A stretch of DNA of 38,731 bases from Lentisphaerota bacterium (GTDB lineage Bacteria > Verrucomicrobiota > Kiritimatiellia > UBA8416 > JAUUYL01): the NCBI GenBank assembly GCA_030590485.1, contig JAUUYL010000017.1, positions 1 to 38,731 on the forward strand, written 5' to 3'. Below the pieces are notes generated by a model. The model worked only from the letters and a program-made list of their open reading frames with translations, was not told where the DNA came from and did no database searches. Below are positions 28,265 through 36,251 of this stretch, in pieces. The position numbers were made by a program, and so were the translations under genes. Within the stretch, counting starts at the first letter, position 1. Each line of letters opens with the position of its first letter.

Positions 28265-30355
28265 ATGTCACAAGAGATTGATTTACATAAAATTAGAAAC
28301 ATCGGGGTTATGGCCCATATAGATGCCGGCAAGACGACGGTCAGTGAGCGTATATTGTTTTATTCCGGCAAGACGCACAAGATAGGCGAAGTCCATGATG
28401 GCGAAGCTATTATGGACTGGATGGATCAGGAACAGGAGCGCGGTATAACTATTACATCTGCGGCTACAACAACATCCTGGAATGATCACACCATTACCAT
28501 CATCGATACACCCGGACACGTTGATTTTACAGCGGAAGTTGAGCGTAGCTTAAGAGTTCTTGACGGTGCCGTAGCTCTATTCTGTGCCGTGGGCGGTGTT
28601 CAGCCTCAGTCCGAGCAAGTTTGGAGACAAAGTGAGAAGTATGAAGTTCCTAAAATAGCATTTATTAATAAGATGGATCGTGTTGGCGCTGATTTCTTCG
28701 GTGTTGTAGCGCAGATTCAAGATACGCTTGCAGCTAATGTTGTTCCGATAGTTCTGCCTATAGGTAAAGAAGATTATCTGAAAGGTGTGATAGACCTGAT
28801 CAAAATGAAGGCCGTTTATTATAGTAATGAGGATCGCGGTGTTACATACGACGAAGAGGATATACCGGCGGAGATGCTGGATGAGGCAAACAAGTGGAGA
28901 GCCAATCTTCTCGAGAAGAGTGCTGAGCAGGATGATGAACTGTTTGAAAAGTTCCTTGAAACAGGTACACTTACTGAAGATGAGATAGTAAATAGTATAC
29001 GCAAAGCGACTATTGGTCGTAAGGTGATACCGGTTTATTGCGGATCAGCCTTTAAAAATAAAGGTGTACAGCGCATGCTTGACGGGATCGTTAACTTTCT
29101 TCCTTCACCTGCTGATATAGCGCCGATCATTCATGTAAGTGGTGAAGAGGAGATTGTCAGGAAGCATTCGGTGGATGAGCCGTTTTCCGCTCTGGCCTTT
29201 AAAATTCTTGCCGACAAGCACATGGGCAAACTGACGTTTATAAGGGTTTACTCTGGCTGTGTGGAGGCAGGTGCTACAGTTTACAATTCGACCAAACAGA
29301 AAACCCAGAGGATTGGGCGTATTATAAGGATGCACTCTATTAAGCAGGAAAGCATTGAGCGTGCAATGTGCGGAGACATTGTTGCGATTGTCGGTCTTTC
29401 TGATACGCGCACAGGTGATACTCTTTGCTGTAAGGACAATCCTATTGTTCTTGAATCAATTGAGTTTCCTGCGCCTGTAATGTCAATCAGTGTTCAGCCT
29501 GAGAGCCGCACTGATAGTGACAAGATGGGTGATGCGCTTCATAAGTTATCAGACGAAGATCCTACATTTACAGTAGGCTACGACAAGGAGACCAACGAGA
29601 CAATTATTTCCGGTATGGGTGAGTTGCATCTTGAAGTTCTAGTTGAACGTCTGAAACGTGAATACAATGTCGTTGCAGATGTTGGACGACCTGAGGTTGC
29701 GTACAGAGAAACAATTACACAGAAGATTGAGGGGCAGTACAAGCACTCTAAGCAGAGTGGTGGACGCGGTCAGTACGGTCATGTTTGCTTCAGGATGGAG
29801 CCACTTGAGCCTGGTAAGGGCTTAGAATTTGAGAACGAGGTTAAGGGCGGAAATATCCCATCCGAATACATCACTGCGGTCAAGAAGGGTGTTGTTAAGG
29901 CGATGGAGAGCGGGCCGTTTGCCGGTTATCCTGTTGTTGATGTTCGCGTTACGGTCTATGATGGTTCGTATCATGATGTCGATTCCAGTGAGTTTGCGTT
30001 TATTGAGGCTGCGCGAGTATGTTTCAGAAGTCTCTTCATGCAGGCTTCACCGGAACTTCTTGAGCCTGTTATGTCTGTAGAGAGTGTGGCTCCTGAGGAG
30101 TATATGGGCGGAGTTTCCGGCTCTATATGTCAGAGACGCGGACGTATTGAAGCTATGGACGAGCTCGCCGGCTCAAAAGTTGTGCGCGGTATGGTTCCTC
30201 TGAGCGAGATGTTTGGCTATACGAACGTAATCAGGTCTCTCACACAGGGCAGAGGCGAGTTCACAATGCAATTTGAGCGTTATGAAGCTGTCCCATTCTC
30301 AATTGCCGAAGAGGTCATCAAGAAGCGGCGTGAAGAAGACAAGATCAGAGCGTAG
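28265..30355 (+). CDS. fusA: Translation elongation factor G
   Basis: A 696-residue GTPase catalysing ribosomal translocation. G1 is AHIDAGKT (17-24), the switch region is [21 protein letters not shown]3 is DTPGHVDF and G4 is NKMD. Domains II-V follow, with [18 protein letters not shown] and the domain IV segment [17 protein letters not shown]. The length is standard for bacterial EF-G. It stands alone, without the rpsL-rpsG-tuf context, so it could be a paralogue, though the switch sequences are canonical. AAGGA lies ahead of the ATG. A TATAAT at 28161-28166 could serve as -10. Confidence 0.95.
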   Translation: MSQEIDLHKIRNIGVMAHIDAGKTTVSERILFYSGKTHKIGEVHDGEAIMDWMDQEQERGITITSAATTTSWNDHTITIIDTPGHVDFTAEVERSLRVLDGAVALFCAVGGVQPQSEQVWRQSEKYEVPKIAFINKMDRVGADFFGVVAQIQDTLAANVVPIVLPIGKEDYLKGVIDLIKMKAVYYSNEDRGVTYDEEDIPAEMLDEANKWRANLLEKSAEQDDELFEKFLETGTLTEDEIVNSIRKATIGRKVIPVYCGSAFKNKGVQRMLDGIVNFLPSPADIAPIIHVSGEEEIVRKHSVDEPFSALAFKILADKHMGKLTFIRVYSGCVEAGATVYNSTKQKTQRIGRIIRMHSIKQESIERAMCGDIVAIVGLSDTRTGDTLCCKDNPIVLESIEFPAPVMSISVQPESRTDSDKMGDALHKLSDEDPTFTVGYDKETNETIISGMGELHLEVLVERLKREYNVVADVGRPEVAYRETITQKIEGQYKHSKQSGGRGQYGHVCFRMEPLEPGKGLEFENEVKGGNIPSEYITAVKKGVVKAMESGPFAGYPVVDVRVTVYDGSYHDVDSSEFAFIEAARVCFRSLFMQASPELLEPVMSVESVAPEEYMGGVSGSICQRRGRIEAMDELAGSKVVRGMVPLSEMFGYTNVIRSLTQGRGEFTMQFERYEAVPFSIAEEVIKKRREEDKIRA

Positions 30356-30407
30356 CTCAGGTCTGATATCAGATGGGGTCGCGTCACGTGAATGCGTTTG
30401 GATGTTT

Positions 30408-31556
30408 CTAAACGAACGGCGACAATTTGCGAAGTCGATCTACGATTGGCGGCATGTTTTCAATCACGTAATCCACATCCTCCTCAGTGTTGTATCTGCT
30501 GAGGCTGAATCGTATTGATCCGTGAGCCGCGGTAAACGGTATGCCCATTGCGCGGATGACATGTGACGGTTCAAGTGAGCCGGAAGTGCATGCTGATCCG
30601 GAAGATGCGCATATGCCTAAATCGCTCAGATGGTACAAGATAGCTTCGCCTTCGATGTACTGAAAGCTGATGTTGCTGGTGTTCGGTAAACGATTTTTGC
30701 GATCCCCGTTCACCATGGTATCAGGACATGCCTTTAGAAGCCCGTTTTCCAATTTGTCTCTTAAGGTGGCAATTCTATTCTCATCCTTCAGGCCGGCGGC
30801 AGCCATTTCGCAGGCTTTGCCCAGACCCACGATGTAAGGGACATTCTCCGTTCCAGCTCTACGACCGTTTTCCTGATGCCCACCGAGCATGAACGTATTG
30901 AGTTTTGTGCCCTTACGGATGTATAGAGCTCCAATCCCCTTTGGTGCATGAAGTTTATGCCCTGATATTGATAACATATCAACAGGAACCTTGCTTACGT
31001 CTATGGGTAGCTTGCCGGCTGCCTGCACAGCATCTGTGTGGATAACGCCCCCGGCACTTTTGATCATCTGAGATATCTCCTCAATCGGGAATATCACTCC
31101 GGTTTCATTGTTGGCCCACATTAAGCTTGCGAAGACAGGCCCTTCGAGCAAGGACTCTCTGAGTTCAGCCATGTCTAGTATGCCTGCGGAATCAACTCCG
31201 ATTTCAGTCAGATGAAAACCCTGGTCCCTGAGATGTCTGCATGGGCCTTGCACGGCTGGGTGTTCAACTCTGGATGTGATTATTCTCGTGCCAGCACCTG
31301 AGGCTTCAACAGCTCCGTTAATAGCCATATTATCGCTCTCGCTACCACAGCTGGTAAAGACGATCTCGGACGGATCGGCTCCTATTAAGGAAGCGACCTT
31401 TCCTCTGGCTTCTTCTATGTGCTTACGTACTTGCCCACCAAAATAATGCATACTGGATGGGTTTCCCCAGTATTCCTTGAAGAATGGGATCATTACCTCT
31501 GTTACTTCCGGCGCAACGCATGTGGTGGCATTATTATCAAAATAAACAGTTTTCAT
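30408..31556 (-). CDS. nifS: Cysteine desulfurase, NifS type
   Basis: A 382-residue PLP enzyme that removes sulfur from cysteine for Fe-S cluster assembly. The PLP lysine is Lys201 in SGHKLHAPKG, and His/Asp contacts appear in IHTDAVQAAGK. The catalytic Cys323 lies on the mobile loop CASSGSACTSGSLEPSHV. The loop length and the GIGALYIRKG region fit the NifS/IscS class (class I). The ATG at 31556 follows nifU by 59 bases, giving a nifU-nifS operon. No nitrogenase or other nif genes are near. It converges on fusA with 52 bases between them. Confidence 0.93.
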   Translation of the reverse strand: MKTVYFDNNATTCVAPEVTEVMIPFFKEYWGNPSSMHYFGGQVRKHIEEARGKVASLIGADPSEIVFTSCGSESDNMAINGAVEASGAGTRIITSRVEHPAVQGPCRHLRDQGFHLTEIGVDSAGILDMAELRESLLEGPVFASLMWANNETGVIFPIEEISQMIKSAGGVIHTDAVQAAGKLPIDVSKVPVDMLSISGHKLHAPKGIGALYIRKGTKLNTFMLGGHQENGRRAGTENVPYIVGLGKACEMAAAGLKDENRIATLRDKLENGLLKACPDTMVNGDRKNRLPNTSNISFQYIEGEAILYHLSDLGICASSGSACTSGSLEPSHVIRAMGIPFTAAHGSIRFSLSRYNTEEDVDYVIENMPPIVDRLRKLSPFV

Positions 31557-31615
31557 AAATAAATCTTCAGTACGTCTCTCTTAACCATATAAACATCAAT
31601 CATGCACGTAGCACT

Positions 31616-32455
31616 CTATTTGTCCTCTTCCACAACAATGTCTGCAGAAACAAATTCTCTAAGTTTCGCTTCTACAACATCTTTCATTGTAAATTCAGCA
31701 ATCTGGCATTTTGCGCACATGCCGCGAAAAGAAATTACAACTTTATTTCCTGATACATCGATTAGCTCTAGGTCACCTCCGTCTTGTTTTAGAAGAGGTC
31801 TTATTTCTCGATCCATGGTTTCTTCGATCAGGCGTATTCTTTCAATAATAGTCATCTTTGCTGGCTTAGGAGAATCGGTTTGTTTGTTTATTTCGGCCTG
31901 TACGCGATCAATAACGGCCTGGATATCCGGTAGACATTTCCCGCATCCACCGCCGGCTTTACAATAGTTTGTTACCTCTTCAACCGTCGTGAGGTTATTC
32001 TCTCTAACAACATGTTCGATTTCCTCTTCTGTGATGCCGAAACAAGTGCAGATGACCTTGCCTTCCAGAATTTTCTTACTTGTATCGCCTGTGTAATGAT
32101 TCTTAATTGCGACTTCCAGAGCTTCTCGACCCATAACTGAACAGTGCATTTTCTGCTCGGGCAGGCCGCCGAGGAATTCTGCGATATCAAGATTTGTGAC
32201 ATTTGATGCTTCGTCAAGAGTCATTCCCTTGATAATTTCTGTAAGTGCTGAAGATGAAGCGATAGCGCTTGCGCAACCGAAAGTCTTGAATTTTGCATCA
32301 GCAATACGTTTGTCTTCACCCAGCTTAAAAGTCAACTTCAATGCGTCGCCGCAAGCCAGTGAACCCACTTCTCCGACACCATCAGGATTCTCGATAGCAC
32401 CTACATTTCGAGGGTTTTTAAAATGATCTAATACTTTATCTGTGTAATCCCACAT
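31616..32455 (-). CDS. nifU: NifU Fe-S cluster scaffold (IscU, BFD-like and Nfu domains)
   Basis: The 279-residue modular protein matches full-length NifU. The IscU-like domain has scaffold cysteines Cys35 (LACGD), Cys61 (FGCAS) and Cys105 (MHCSV). The central bacterioferritin-associated-ferredoxin-like domain holds a 2Fe-2S motif with Cys136, Cys138, Cys171 and Cys174 (VICTCFG, GGCGKC). The C-terminal Nfu domain has the CAKC pair at 247-250. It assembles clusters with sulfur from NifS. All key cysteines are intact. It is divergent from the small basic protein, with 104 bases between their starts. Confidence 0.94.
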   Translation of the reverse strand: MWDYTDKVLDHFKNPRNVGAIENPDGVGEVGSLACGDALKLTFKLGEDKRIADAKFKTFGCASAIASSSALTEIIKGMTLDEASNVTNLDIAEFLGGLPEQKMHCSVMGREALEVAIKNHYTGDTSKKILEGKVICTCFGITEEEIEHVVRENNLTTVEEVTNYCKAGGGCGKCLPDIQAVIDRVQAEINKQTDSPKPAKMTIIERIRLIEETMDREIRPLLKQDGGDLELIDVSGNKVVISFRGMCAKCQIAEFTMKDVVEAKLREFVSADIVVEEDK

Positions 32456-32520
32456 TTATGATTTCCAATCTTAGATTCTCAGTGGTTGTTTATTACTTGA
32501 AGATAATATACGTGAGTTCC

Positions 32521-32547
32521 TTGACAAAGAAAAGCCATTTTGATACT
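32521..32547 (+). promoter_or_regulatory. Candidate promoter of the small basic protein gene
   Basis: A perfect TTGACA (32521-32526) is followed after 15 bases by GATACT (32542-32547). The spacing is short, so the match is only suggestive. Transcription would begin near 32554, leaving about 6 bases before the ATG, which fits the absence of a ribosome site there. Confidence 0.35.
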
Positions 32548-32559
32548 TATTCCGGCCTT

Positions 32560-32655
32560 ATGGGACAACAACTTAGAGTTAGAGTAAAAAGAAAACGTAA
32601 AGAGCGTCGCAAGAAACGGAAGAAAGAAGCCGTTAGAGAAGCCGCTCAGAAATAA
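32560..32655 (+). CDS. Tiny, highly basic protein (31 residues)
   Basis: The encoded peptide MGQQLRVRVKRKRKERRKKR then ends KKEAVREAAQK. Sixteen of 31 residues are Lys or Arg, and the middle is probably one charged helix. The open frame extends upstream to 32458, but that part is hydrophobic and unlike the rest. I chose the internal ATG because the basic core begins there. It lies 24 bases before tRNA-Cys on the same strand and may be co-transcribed with it. The composition suggests binding to RNA or the ribosome, in the style of ribosomal protein tails. The family is not identified with certainty. Confidence 0.55.
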   Translation: MGQQLRVRVKRKRKERRKKRKKEAVREAAQK

Positions 32656-32679
32656 TACGTTTCCTTTTTCGAATATGAT

Positions 32680-32753
32680 GGCGTGATGGCCGAGTGGTTA
32701 GGCACGGGTCTGCAAAACCTGGTACATGGGTTCAAGTCCCATTCACGCCTCCA
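32680..32753 (+). tRNA. tRNA-Cys (GCA), CCA encoded
   Basis: The acceptor stem GGCGTGA (32680-32686) pairs with TCACGCC (32743-32749). The D stem is GCC/GGC. The anticodon loop CTGCAAA places anticodon GCA at 32712-32714. The T arm is ATGGG-TTCAAGT-CCCAT. Discriminator T and an encoded CCA (32751-32753) follow. All stems are intact. It lies directly upstream of a stretch without genes, a typical integration position for mobile elements, but no duplicated 3' end was found in the window. Confidence 0.95.
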
Positions 32754-33222
32754 TCTTAAAGCGTTGCAACTGAATGGGTTACAGCGCTTTCTTTGCGCCC
32801 TCGAATTTCTCATAAATGCGTATAAATGTGCATGATATCCGGATTTCTCTGCACAAACCTTGCACATTTTATCTCCTGGAATTTGTCTGTCGTTTACTTA
32901 TTCTGCCGTTATGAGCACGATGGATTCTTTTAGCTTCTGTGCAATCTCTTGCATGTTATCTTCCGGTGCGTTGGAAGTTGTATCCCGTAGCCCATTATTA
33001 AGAATATCTGTTTGCTGATCTTTTTATCTCGAGGTGTATCAACTCTCTCTGGTCCTGTATGTCTACAGCCAGTTTGGCTGTGGAACCATTTTTTGGCGGG
33101 ACGCGATAACCACCCTAGAATCTGACCGCCTATACAAAGGTTCCTGTCAAGATCTTGACGTTCGTATTGCCAATCGGTTGATTTTCTTGTCGCAAATGCA
33201 GCTGTTAGGCCGTAAATAGTAA
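32754..33222. other. Gene-poor stretch downstream of tRNA-Cys
   Basis: This stretch, part of 504 bases between the tRNA and brnT, has no intact gene I can support. On the minus strand two fragments look protein-like but are broken: about 33114 to 32998 reads GGYRVPPKNGSTAKLAVDIQ and ends at a stop, and about 33010 to 32898 in another frame reads DNMQEIAQKLKESIVLITAE to its stop. They could be a decayed gene, or chance. No family was recognised. The open frame at 32930-33376 on the minus strand overlaps brnT and is rejected. Confidence 0.3.
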
Positions 33223-33251
33223 TTGACAAGTATATTACCATAATATACACT
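33223..33251 (+). promoter_or_regulatory. brnTA promoter with embedded inverted repeat
   Basis: TTGACA (33223-33228) and TACACT (33246-33251) are 17 bases apart. A perfect inverted repeat, GTATATTA (33230-33237) and TAATATAC (33241-33248) around CCA, fills the spacer and enters the -10. This is the expected place for an autorepression operator of the antitoxin. The ATG at 33258 lies 7 bases after the -10, so the message is probably leaderless. Confidence 0.65.
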
Positions 33252-33257
33252 ATTGAC

Positions 33258-33557
33258 ATGATGGATACTGTTTCAATGCCAGAGTTCGAAGGGTTCGAGT
33301 GGGGGCAGGGTAATATTGATAAAAACTGGCTGAAGCACTCTGTAACGCCACAGGAGACGGAGCAAGTATTCTTCAATGCTCCGCTGATCGTCGCAGACGA
33401 TGCGAAGCATTCAAAAATAGAGAAACGTTATTTTGTACTGGGCCAAACCGATGAAGATAGGCCCCTGTTTATCGCTTTTACAGTTCGGAAAAAACGCATA
33501 CGCGTTATTTCCGCACGGGACATGAGTAGAAAAGAGAGGAAGGTGTATCTGTCATGA
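33258..33557 (+). CDS. brnT: BrnT-family toxin (ribonuclease)
   Basis: The 99-residue protein has the BrnT (DUF497) pattern: FEWGQGNIDKNWLKHSVTPQETEQVFFN, then KRYFVLGQTDEDRPLFIAFTVR and the ending RVISARDMSRKERKVY. BrnT is a RelE-fold ribonuclease toxin that halts translation and is neutralised by BrnA. Two ATGs stand at 33258 and 33261, with another at 33276. No ribosome site precedes them, consistent with a leaderless transcript from the promoter just upstream. The stop overlaps the antitoxin ATG by 4 bases, giving coupled translation. Toxin first is the usual brnTA order. Confidence 0.87.
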   Translation: MMDTVSMPEFEGFEWGQGNIDKNWLKHSVTPQETEQVFFNAPLIVADDAKHSKIEKRYFVLGQTDEDRPLFIAFTVRKKRIRVISARDMSRKERKVYLS

Positions 33558-33850
33558 AAAAAACACCCAAATTCAAGAACGAAGCAGCTGAACAGAAGTT
33601 CTGGGCTGAGCACGACTCAACAGAGTATGTTGACTGGTCCAATGCCAAGCGAGCTGTGTTTCCGAACCTCAAGCCTTCGACAAAAACTATCTCGTTGCGC
33701 TTGCCTGCAACAATGCTTGAGGAGCTCAAAGGTTTAGCAAACAAGCGAGACGTGCCTTACCAGTCACTTCTGAAAGTATTTCTCTCAGAGAGAATTGATT
33801 CAGAAATGCAAAAACATCACCCCAAGATGGCAAAGGCCTCTAATGGATGA
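33554..33850 (+). CDS. brnA: BrnA/CopG-like antitoxin
   Basis: The 98-residue partner of BrnT has an N-terminal toxin-binding part (FKNEAAEQKFWAEHDSTEYVDW) and a ribbon-helix-helix region, TKTISLRLPATMLEELKGLANKRDVPYQSLLKVFLSERI. RHH antitoxins bind the toxin and repress their own promoter; the inverted repeat in the brnT promoter is the likely operator. The C-terminal residues are lysine-rich. The gene ends 34 bases inside the 3' end of the convergent sigma factor gene, so the two messages are complementary there. Confidence 0.82.
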   Translation: MKKTPKFKNEAAEQKFWAEHDSTEYVDWSNAKRAVFPNLKPSTKTISLRLPATMLEELKGLANKRDVPYQSLLKVFLSERIDSEMQKHHPKMAKASNG

Positions 33851-34737
33851 CCCTGCGAGGCGAACAGTTCGACATGCTCAATGTGATCCCATGTAGAATG
33901 CATCTGGTTTTTCAGCATTTGAAGTCCGCGTGCGCATACCTGGCGACAGCGTTCTTTCGATACACCGAATACCTGTGACATGTCATGCAATGTGGGCTTG
34001 TAGTCGCTGAGAAACATCATGGACAACATATCTTTTGTTCTGGGGGGGAGGGTATTCATCTGTCGCAGGAGATATTCCCTGAGGTCGGTATTGTCTGTCT
34101 CGTCATGCGGGTTAATTGCAGAATCGTCAGCGAAAAGATCGCTCCAGTGTGATTCGCCGTCTTCAAATGTGAAGTCTTCAAGCATTACCGTGTTACTCTG
34201 CAGGCCCTGCTTGATTGTCCTCAGGCGTGATTCGCCGATATCAAGTTTTTGTTGCAGTGACTCATCGGATATATCGTTTTTTGTGTCATCAGTGAGTTCT
34301 TTGATTTGTTTCCAGTATCCATAGTGGTGGTCGGGGATATGAATGAAACGCGCTTTCCTGAAAGCTTTTCTCATGGCGTTCTTGATGCATTTGCAGGCAT
34401 AAGCGCTGAAGCGAATGGGTTCCGCATGTTCGGCTGTCTGGTACCCAGGGCTGAAATTCTCTGCGGCTTTGACCAGTGCCAGATTGCCTTCAGCAATAAG
34501 ATCCATGATAGTTATACTGCTCTTGGAACTCCTGATAAAGCTGGTAAAGCTTTTAACGCAATGAATAACGAGCCTCAGGTTTGATCTTGTCAGTTCGTCA
34601 ACAGCAGCTTCCACGTATTCGGCCTTCTTTCCCTGGGAGATGATTTTACAGAGTTTTTTTTCTCTCTCTCTTGAAATCCTCGGGTGCATGCTTATATCCT
34701 TAATGTAGCGATTGTACGTGCTGTTAGTGTCTGTCAT
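33817..34737 (-). CDS. Sigma-70 family RNA polymerase sigma factor, divergent
   Basis: A 306-residue sigma factor. Region 1.2 is YNRYIKDISMHPRISRERE (8-26). Region 2 spans about 49-130 with MDLIAEGNLALVKAAENF and FSAYACKCIKNAMRKAF (110-126). A shortened region 3 follows, and region 4 (about 224-278) contains the helix-turn-helix MSQVFGVSKERCRQVCARGLQ. The paired tryptophans that help melt the -10 region in housekeeping factors (WWIRQAI) are replaced by CKCIKNAM. It is therefore an alternative factor, RpoS/RpoH-like in layout, not the main sigma. Its 3' end overlaps brnA head-on. Confidence 0.82.
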   Translation of the reverse strand: MTDTNSTYNRYIKDISMHPRISREREKKLCKIISQGKKAEYVEAAVDELTRSNLRLVIHCVKSFTSFIRSSKSSITIMDLIAEGNLALVKAAENFSPGYQTAEHAEPIRFSAYACKCIKNAMRKAFRKARFIHIPDHHYGYWKQIKELTDDTKNDISDESLQQKLDIGESRLRTIKQGLQSNTVMLEDFTFEDGESHWSDLFADDSAINPHDETDNTDLREYLLRQMNTLPPRTKDMLSMMFLSDYKPTLHDMSQVFGVSKERCRQVCARGLQMLKNQMHSTWDHIEHVELFASQGHPLEAFAILG

Positions 34738-34783
34738 GAACGTCTCCCTTTTTCATTGCAATATTACTTCGCCTATGTACTAT

Positions 34784-34800
34784 TGCTAGAACCATGCCAA
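34784..34800 (-). promoter_or_regulatory. Candidate sigma-54 (-24/-12) promoter of the sigma factor gene
   Basis: On the minus strand the sequence TTGGCATGGTTCTAGCA matches the sigma-54 consensus YTGGCACGrNNNTTGCW with two mismatches, and the GG and GC dinucleotides have exact spacing. Transcription would start about 36 bases before the ATG. No rpoN or enhancer-binding protein gene lies in the window. Confidence 0.4.
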
Positions 34801-34889
34801 AGTGGCGATTTTTTTGAATAAAAACTGTAACAGCCTGCAATGGAGACGGTTAGAGGCGTAGAGTCTCCGCAGGTGAATTACCGAATAAA

Positions 34890-34937
34890 TGCATACAGTA
34901 TACAGGTGTATGCAGATTGGGCGTAAAGGTGCATACA
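34890..34937 (+). promoter_or_regulatory. Threefold TGCATACA motif before the U32 peptidase gene
   Basis: TGCATACA (34890-34897) and its reverse complement TGTATGCA (34907-34914) form a perfect 8-bp inverted repeat with a 9-base spacer. A third copy, TGCATACA (34930-34937), overlaps the first codons of the peptidase. This could be an operator or an RNA hairpin controlling translation start. Confidence 0.4.
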
Positions 34938-36251
34938 AAAGTAGACAGCAAAATAGTTCGCAGGCCTGAGATAATGGCGCCTGCGGGGGACTGGGTATGT
35001 CTTCGAGCGGCGTTGGATGCTGGCTGTGATTCTGTATATTTTGGTGTAGAGCGTTTTAATATGAGGGCTGGTGCGCCGAACTTTAAAGAGAGTGATGTGC
35101 CGGAAATCATGTCTGCCTGCAGGGAGAAGGGTGTTAGGGGGTATCTTGCGCTGAATACTATTGTGTATGAGGAAGAGCTCGGCGCATTGGGTGGAATTAT
35201 TGGTAGAGCGAAGGAGGCGGGTGTTGATGCGGTTATCTGTTCTGACTTGTCTGTGCTCCGGGAGCTCAAGAAGCAGGGAGTGCATGCAATCATTTCAACT
35301 CAGATGAGTGTATCTAATTCTGAGAGTATTTTGTTTTTTTATGAGACTTTGGGTGTAACACGATTTGTATTGGCTCGCGAATGTACGCTTGAGGATATAT
35401 TGAAAATAAGATTTGATTTATCCGAGAAGCTTGCTGGTAAGGCTGACGAAATAGAGCTGGAAGTTTTTATCCATGGTGCCATGTGTGTTTCGCTCTCAGG
35501 GCGTTGTTTTCTGTCTCATTATCAATATGGCAAGTCGGCAAACAGGGGTGAGTGTTTGCAACCTTGCAGGCGTGAGTATTTAATTGAGAACAAAGAGGAG
35601 GATGTGAGTTTCTCTGTCGGTAGTAATTATATCATGAGTCCTAAAGACTTATGTGTTATGCCGTTTATAGAGAAGCTTATTGATGCGGGCATTGAGCGCT
35701 TTAAGATTGAAGGGCGAGGCAGAAGTCCGGAATATGTTTCAAGAGTTACGGGCGCGTACAGACGGGTGGTCGATTATTACTTTGAGAACAAAGGCAGTGA
35801 TGGATTTGATGATGATTTCAAGTTGCTCAAGGACGAGCTTGTCGAGAAAATGAACGAAGTCTACAATCGTGGTTTCTCCTCGGGCTTTTTTATGGGCAAG
35901 CCGGCGGACGCCTGGACGGAGGTTGATGGAAGTGCGGCAAGCAAGAAGAAGGTCTATTCCGGTATAGTGACAAATTATTATGCAAAGCCAGGTGTCGCGG
36001 AGATATTAATTCATGATAACGGATTCACGGTAGGGGACGAGGTCATGTTTCAAGGTAAGAAAACAGGAGTTCTCAGGCAGGCAGTGGCATCGATAGAGGT
36101 TGATCACAATCAGACAGAGAAGGCGGAGAAGAAAATGCTGGTCGCGGTCAAGACGGATGCGCCTGTGCGCAAGAATGACAAGGTATTTGTGGTCAGGGCG
36201 CAGGGAACAGGGGACAGGGAACAGGGGGGAGAAGCGAGGGAGAAGCGATGA
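34917..36251 (+). CDS. Peptidase U32 family protein
   Basis: The 444-residue protein matches U32 (YegQ/YhbU/RlhA-like), now known mostly for tRNA or rRNA modification such as hydroxylation. The start EIMAPAGDWVCLRAALDAG is the family N-terminus. The U32 signature EVFIHGAMCVSLSGRC is present with Cys190 and Cys197, followed by Cys213 and Cys217 (GECLQPC), which likely bind an Fe-S cluster. The start is uncertain: TTG 34917 or GTG 34929. The last 16 residues (QGTGDREQGGEAREKR) are encoded by a GGGAACAGG repeat, so the C-terminal tail is repeat-derived. Confidence 0.85.
   Translation: MGVKVHTKVDSKIVRRPEIMAPAGDWVCLRAALDAGCDSVYFGVERFNMRAGAPNFKESDVPEIMSACREKGVRGYLALNTIVYEEELGALGGIIGRAKEAGVDAVICSDLSVLRELKKQGVHAIISTQMSVSNSESILFFYETLGVTRFVLARECTLEDILKIRFDLSEKLAGKADEIELEVFIHGAMCVSLSGRCFLSHYQYGKSANRGECLQPCRREYLIENKEEDVSFSVGSNYIMSPKDLCVMPFIEKLIDAGIERFKIEGRGRSPEYVSRVTGAYRRVVDYYFENKGSDGFDDDFKLLKDELVEKMNEVYNRGFSSGFFMGKPADAWTEVDGSAASKKKVYSGIVTNYYAKPGVAEILIHDNGFTVGDEVMFQGKKTGVLRQAVASIEVDHNQTEKAEKKMLVAVKTDAPVRKNDKVFVVRAQGTGDREQGGEAREKR
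36199..36232. repeat. GGGAACAGG repeats inside a coding 3' end
   Basis: CAGGGAACAGGGGACAGGGAACAGGGGG repeats a 9-10-base unit. It encodes the C-terminal tail of the U32 protein. Related copies lie at 36644-36676 and, inverted, at 37068-37100, so the family brackets the broken four-helix gene. Confidence 0.65.

Noticed and set aside
32458-32559. N-terminal extension of the small basic protein
   Set aside because: The extension has unrelated composition and covers the likely promoter of the gene and the shared upstream region of nifU.
32680-33257. Integrated element at tRNA-Cys
   Set aside because: No integrase gene and no duplicated tRNA 3' end were found in the window.
32930-33376. 148-residue minus-strand open frame overlapping the brnT promoter and start
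   Set aside because: It has no family features and covers the brnT promoter; only short fragments in other frames look protein-like.
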